Source: Aquiflexum lacus (GTDB taxonomy: Bacteria; Bacteroidota; Bacteroidia; Cytophagales; Cyclobacteriaceae). Taken from it: a stretch of DNA of 64,000 nucleotides. Positions 60,857 to 64,000 of the stretch are shown here, in pieces. The stretch covers positions 1-64,000 of the forward strand of contig NZ_JABFHF010000005.1 in NCBI RefSeq assembly GCF_015476655.1. The letters are read 5' to 3'. The notes beneath the pieces are model-generated. The model saw only the letters and a list, made by a program, of their open reading frames with translations. It was not told where the DNA came from and ran no database searches. How positions within the stretch are numbered: the stretch's first letter is position 1; every line of letters begins with the position of its first letter. Position numbers and translations under genes: made by a program.

Positions 60857-61579
60857 TTAATACAGACTCAAAATGGTTTCACAATAGGAAGCCGGTTGAA
60901 GGTTGATGATTTTTTTGGGGTCGGATTTCATGTCGCTATAGCTTAATTGATTGATCTTATCAAACAATTCCTCATCAACACTAAACTCGCGGGAGGTCGG
61001 GGCAGTTTTGAACCGAACATATCCAAGACCATAATCGGTATCTATCACTCCGACATCCAATAGGTTGGGATATTTTTCCAATAGGTAAGCCATGCTCTTC
61101 CACACATCTCCACACCATTCACCTGTCCAACCCTTCGCTTGTTGCTGTTGTTCTTCTGTAGGAAAAATGTCCGCATAAATAGAGGCCGCTTCATGTGGAG
61201 GATAACAATCGTGTAGGATAATGATGCCATCATTACTCAAATACACCAAGGAATGCAACACGTCATGTAAAGCCCCTCTGAAATTGTGGAGCCCATCTAC
61301 CAAAACCACATCCAATTGCTCTAAGTTTTGGAGGTAAGCTTTTTGTGAATCAAAAAACACATCACTCTCAAGCGTAAAATACCTAGCTTTGCTGTTGGCA
61401 GGCCATTTAAAGAGCCATTTGAACCTTCTACCTAAAGGGATTTTAAAAACAGGATCTACGGCAGTTTTATTTTTGGCCCGGATAGGCAGAAATGATTTGC
61501 CTGTTTGGCAACCTATTTCAAGGTAGTTTTCAAATTCTGTTTTTTGAAATATTTTCTGAATCAATTCAATTCTATCCAT
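60857..61579 (-). CDS. Class I SAM-dependent methyltransferase
   Basis: A 240-aa protein with ENYLEIGCQTGKSFLPIRAKNKTAVDPVF (motif I, E-I-G-C-x-T-G) and LDVVLVDGLHNFRGALHDVLHSLVYLSNDGIIILHDCYPPHEAA, the Methyltransf_24 pattern. It is probably involved in modifying a polysaccharide or lipid-linked sugar, given the neighbouring genes. It converges on the GH130 gene with 11 bp between stops. Confidence 0.82.
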   Translation of the reverse strand: MDRIELIQKIFQKTEFENYLEIGCQTGKSFLPIRAKNKTAVDPVFKIPLGRRFKWLFKWPANSKARYFTLESDVFFDSQKAYLQNLEQLDVVLVDGLHNFRGALHDVLHSLVYLSNDGIIILHDCYPPHEAASIYADIFPTEEQQQQAKGWTGEWCGDVWKSMAYLLEKYPNLLDVGVIDTDYGLGYVRFKTAPTSREFSVDEELFDKINQLSYSDMKSDPKKIINLQPASYCETILSLY

Positions 61580-61730
61580 GGGATTGCCTTAAGTTGTTTT
61601 GACTATGAAGAATGATGCAAATAGGGATAATTTAAGCTAACTATCAATCTGTTGAATACTTTTAGCTCAAGAAATGGGGCATTTTTTGAATACTTACTAT
61701 ACCTGTGTTACCAAAAAGATCAGCGCGTGA

Positions 61731-62399
61731 TTAAAAATTATACGCAGTTACGGATTTAGTCATGTTTGCTAACTTCTCCCTATAAATCTCAGCTCCCGGA
61801 AACAATTCCTTCATTTCACTGATTGAAAGCAGCCTGATTTCATCCAAATACTGTTGGGCATATTCAGGTTTCCAACGCATGCCTCTGCTGAGTTTGGTCT
61901 TAGTCAGGATAAAATAGATCAATTTTTTTGGCAAATATTGTGCATAAGGCAAAGCATAATGTGCCTCTATAAAAAACCGCCTATTTGGGGTCTGAACCCA
62001 ATATTTTTTACCGACTCGGATGATCTCTTTGGCCATCTTTTCCTGGTTTTCCCAAGTGTAAAGATGTTCGATGACTGAGTTGGAAAACACCAGATCAAAA
62101 CTTTTGTCGGCGTATTCGGAAAGGTTTGTCGCATCTCCCGATACGGCATGAAGTCCTGGAGTAGTTATTTCCTCTTTTTCAAGATTGAGTAAAGTGATTT
62201 CTACCAAGCCCTTTTTCAGTAATTCTTTGTCTTTCCAAAAATAAGCCATCCCTCCAATATCAAGGATTCGAATGGGGAATTCATTTCCAAAGTGTTTATG
62301 TATCAAACCTTCAAAAAATCTATACCTATTATTTCTGAATTTATCACCTAATGAGCCCTTTTGATCAGAGGATGCCAACAAGGTTTTTAAATTAATCAT
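61731..62399 (-). CDS. Class I SAM-dependent methyltransferase
   Basis: A 222-aa protein. RILDIGGMAYFWKDKELL is motif I (D-I-G-G), NLSEYADKSFDLVFSNSVIEHLYTWENQEKMAKEIIRVGKKYWVQTPNRRF is the Methyltransf_11 acceptor loop. The C-terminus (LSRGMRWKPEYAQQYLDEIRLLSISEMKELFPGAEIYREK) is typical of the FkbM/GT-associated type. It is divergent from the sugar transferase gene with a likely role in polysaccharide modification. Confidence 0.84.
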   Translation of the reverse strand: MINLKTLLASSDQKGSLGDKFRNNRYRFFEGLIHKHFGNEFPIRILDIGGMAYFWKDKELLKKGLVEITLLNLEKEEITTPGLHAVSGDATNLSEYADKSFDLVFSNSVIEHLYTWENQEKMAKEIIRVGKKYWVQTPNRRFFIEAHYALPYAQYLPKKLIYFILTKTKLSRGMRWKPEYAQQYLDEIRLLSISEMKELFPGAEIYREKLANMTKSVTAYNF

Positions 62400-62462
62400 T
62401 TTTAAATGTAAGTCTTTGGCGCAAAGATATCTGTTTTAGCAAATTAATTACTTGAAAATTGG

Positions 62463-62491
62463 TTGTGCATCGATAATCTTTTATAATTTTG
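62463..62491 (+). promoter_or_regulatory. Promoter of the sugar transferase gene
   Basis: TTG at 62463-62465 (within TTGTGC) and TAATTTTG at 62484-62491 fit the TTTG-N(17-20)-TAnnTTTG pattern. The start codon at 62590 is about 98 bp downstream, leaving a leader of about 90 bases. Inferred from consensus only. Confidence 0.45.
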
Positions 62492-62589
62492 CCAGCAATT
62501 CGGCATGATAAAAATAATTTCACTAAATCCTTCGCGAATAAATCTTTTGTGTATGAGGTACGTAATGGAATGGTAGATTTACGATTTTT

Positions 62590-63960
62590 ATGAAAAAACG
62601 CTTATATAAATATTTTCCGTGGGTTTTCGTTTTAGGTGACATTGCGGCAGTATCTCTTTCCTTTTTTATCTCCACCTTCCTATTTCAGCACTTTTCTGAT
62701 TTCAAAGGCTTGGATTTTTTGAATTTCCCTGTTTTTATTATGATATGGATGGTAATTACCATTCTGAAAGAAGACTTCAAATTTGAACGGACCAGCGAAC
62801 CCAATCAAACTTTCAAAAAATTAATGGGTTCGCTTGCATGGTTTTTGGTGATTATTTCCATGATTTGGATGCCTTTTCATGACAATGCATTGAGGTTGCT
62901 TTCCTTTGTGTCTTTGGCGGCAATCCTGTTTTTTGTGCTTTTATTCTATAGAATTTCATGGCATTATTTTATCAAAAGACTGCATGTGCAAGGTTTTGAT
63001 TTTAGGAAAGCAGTAATTATTGGCAGTGGGGGAATGGGAAATCGCCTTGAAGATGTATTTAAGTTAAGAAAAGATTTTGGGATTAAATTTTTGGGATATT
63101 ACGATGATATTGAGAAAAGCACTAATACAAGGGGTAAGATAGAGTCCTTTTTTGAAGAGGCTGAGACTTTGGGTATAGACCTGATCTATATCAATGAATT
63201 TTTGGATAAAAAGATCATCAAAAAGGTAATTGCTTTTGCAGATGATCATTTTATCAAAGTTAAAATTATTCCCAGTGGAGCACTTCAACTGGAGAAAAAT
63301 CTTTCTTTTTCCAGGTATGGGGACTTGACAGTCATCAATGTCAATGAGATTCCCTTGGACCATGTTGTACATAGGTTTCTTAAGCGCTCGTTTGATATTA
63401 TTTTTTCGCTCTTCGTTATCATCTTTATTTTGAGTTGGCTGATACCATTGGTAGGTATTTTGATCAAGCTTGAATCCAAAGGTCCCATATTCTTTATTCA
63501 GGAAAGAAATGGCGTAAACAATAAAATATTTCTTTGTTTGAAATTCAGGTCTATGACCCCGAATGATTATGCGGATACGCATCAGGCGGTAAAAAATGAT
63601 CCGAGAGTGACCAGAATCGGTTCATTTTTACGACATTCTTCTTTGGACGAAATGCCGCAATTCATCAATGTACTGTTGGGGGATATGTCCATTGTAGGAC
63701 CAAGACCACACCCTATTCCAATCAACAAGGCTTTTAAGAATCAGATAGAAAAATACAATTCCCGCCACAAAATCAAGCCCGGGATTACAGGCTTGGCACA
63801 AGTGAAAGGATATAGAGGAGAAATAGAAAAACCCCATCAGATACGTTCAAGGGTTCGCTTGGATTATTTTTATATCCAGAATTGGACCTTGTTACTTGAC
63901 CTTAAAATATGCATTCTAACTGTATATGAATTGGTATTAAACAGAAAAAATGCCTATTAA
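62590..63960 (+). CDS. Polyprenyl-phosphate hexose-1-phosphate transferase (initiating)
   Basis: A 456-aa protein. Four or five N-terminal membrane helices (about 10-120), a central Rossmann-like domain (AVIIGSGGMGNRLEDVF), then the bacterial sugar transferase domain from about 260: KRSFDIIFSLFVII, GPIFFIQERNG, LKFRSMTPN, DPRVTRIGSFLRHSSLDEMPQFINVLLGDMSIVGPRPHP and GITGLAQVKGYRG. This is the WcaJ/WbaP-like enzyme that loads the first sugar-phosphate onto undecaprenyl phosphate for exopolysaccharide or O-antigen synthesis. It marks the start of a locus that probably extends past the right edge. Confidence 0.93.
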   Translation: MKKRLYKYFPWVFVLGDIAAVSLSFFISTFLFQHFSDFKGLDFLNFPVFIMIWMVITILKEDFKFERTSEPNQTFKKLMGSLAWFLVIISMIWMPFHDNALRLLSFVSLAAILFFVLLFYRISWHYFIKRLHVQGFDFRKAVIIGSGGMGNRLEDVFKLRKDFGIKFLGYYDDIEKSTNTRGKIESFFEEAETLGIDLIYINEFLDKKIIKKVIAFADDHFIKVKIIPSGALQLEKNLSFSRYGDLTVINVNEIPLDHVVHRFLKRSFDIIFSLFVIIFILSWLIPLVGILIKLESKGPIFFIQERNGVNNKIFLCLKFRSMTPNDYADTHQAVKNDPRVTRIGSFLRHSSLDEMPQFINVLLGDMSIVGPRPHPIPINKAFKNQIEKYNSRHKIKPGITGLAQVKGYRGEIEKPHQIRSRVRLDYFYIQNWTLLLDLKICILTVYELVLNRKNAY

Positions 63961-64000
63961 ATCTTCATAAGCGCATCAAAGAAACTCATGGTTTCGCCTT
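63957..64000 (-). CDS. Last codons of a minus-strand gene at the window edge
   Basis: On the minus strand the last 14 codons read GETMSFFDALMKI and then TAA (63957-63959). The frame is open to the edge. The stop overlaps the sugar transferase stop, so the genes converge. Too short to name; a glycosyltransferase would fit the neighbourhood. Confidence 0.35.
   Translation of the reverse strand, partial: GETMSFFDALMKI

Overview
The window reads as chromosomal DNA of a member of the phylum Bacteroidota. The evidence is a gliding-motility lipoprotein gene (gldD), a TonB-dependent receptor with a carboxypeptidase-like N-terminal domain, FeoAB with a tiny Cys-rich membrane partner, a DUF6428-type arsenic operon, several TAnnTTTG promoter boxes, low-to-moderate GC and many short intergenic repeats. 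A Cytophagales/Cyclobacteriaceae-type marine or soil bacterium is my inference. No rRNA, tRNA, CRISPR array, IS element or prophage was recognised.

Layout. 1-3.9 kb: small regulators (two Crp/Fnr-like, one HxlR) around an AhpD-like protein and other small genes. 4.3-6.4 kb: a three-gene sensory operon. Its first gene encodes a stand-alone transmembrane domain that aligns with the copper/ethylene-binding domain of plant ethylene receptors, followed by a membrane histidine kinase and a single-domain response regulator. 6.7-12 kb: a secreted EEP-family hydrolase, the ferrous iron operon feoA-feoB plus a 40-aa Cys-rich membrane protein, a beta-barrel protein and a periplasmic aspartyl-protease-like protein. 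12.4-18.3 kb: a His-containing secreted protein/TonB receptor/thioredoxin operon and cytochrome bd oxidase (cydAB). 19.1-21.5 kb: arsR-DUF6428-acr3. 21.7-23.2 kb: a lipoprotein homologous to cholesterol-dependent cytolysins. 23.2-26.3 kb: a Ser/Thr kinase-TPR protein and its ECF sigma factor.

27.7-31.9 kb: a GntR-controlled sugar module (gntR, deoC, a PfkB kinase, a sugar-phosphate isomerase), interrupted by a GxxExxY pseudogene nested in palindromic repeats. 32.1-32.6 kb: a MazEF-type toxin-antitoxin pair. 32.7-38.2 kb: purU, a SNF2 helicase and isocitrate dehydrogenase. The last is split by an in-frame TAG where the family has Trp. 38.7-49.8 kb: an amino-acid permease, an aldo/keto reductase-RidA fusion, an S10 peptidase, an Rnl5-type RNA ligase, a nitroreductase, gldD and a sodium:solute symporter. 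50.4-57.4 kb: a UDP-xylose-synthase-like epimerase, a NahK-like kinase, an MscS channel, DsbD and an M20 dipeptidase. 57.6-64 kb: a quinone oxidoreductase-MaoC fusion, toxin-antitoxin remnants, a GH130 protein, two methyltransferases and the initiating glycosyltransferase of a polysaccharide locus that probably continues beyond the window.

A recurring theme is short low-complexity or palindromic dispersed repeats. They occur between genes and also in frame inside at least two genes: the amino-acid permease, and the linker of the oxidoreductase-MaoC fusion. The most unusual items are the split ethylene-receptor-like system, the cytolysin-like lipoprotein, the two TAG-interrupted genes and the repeat-bearing coding sequences.
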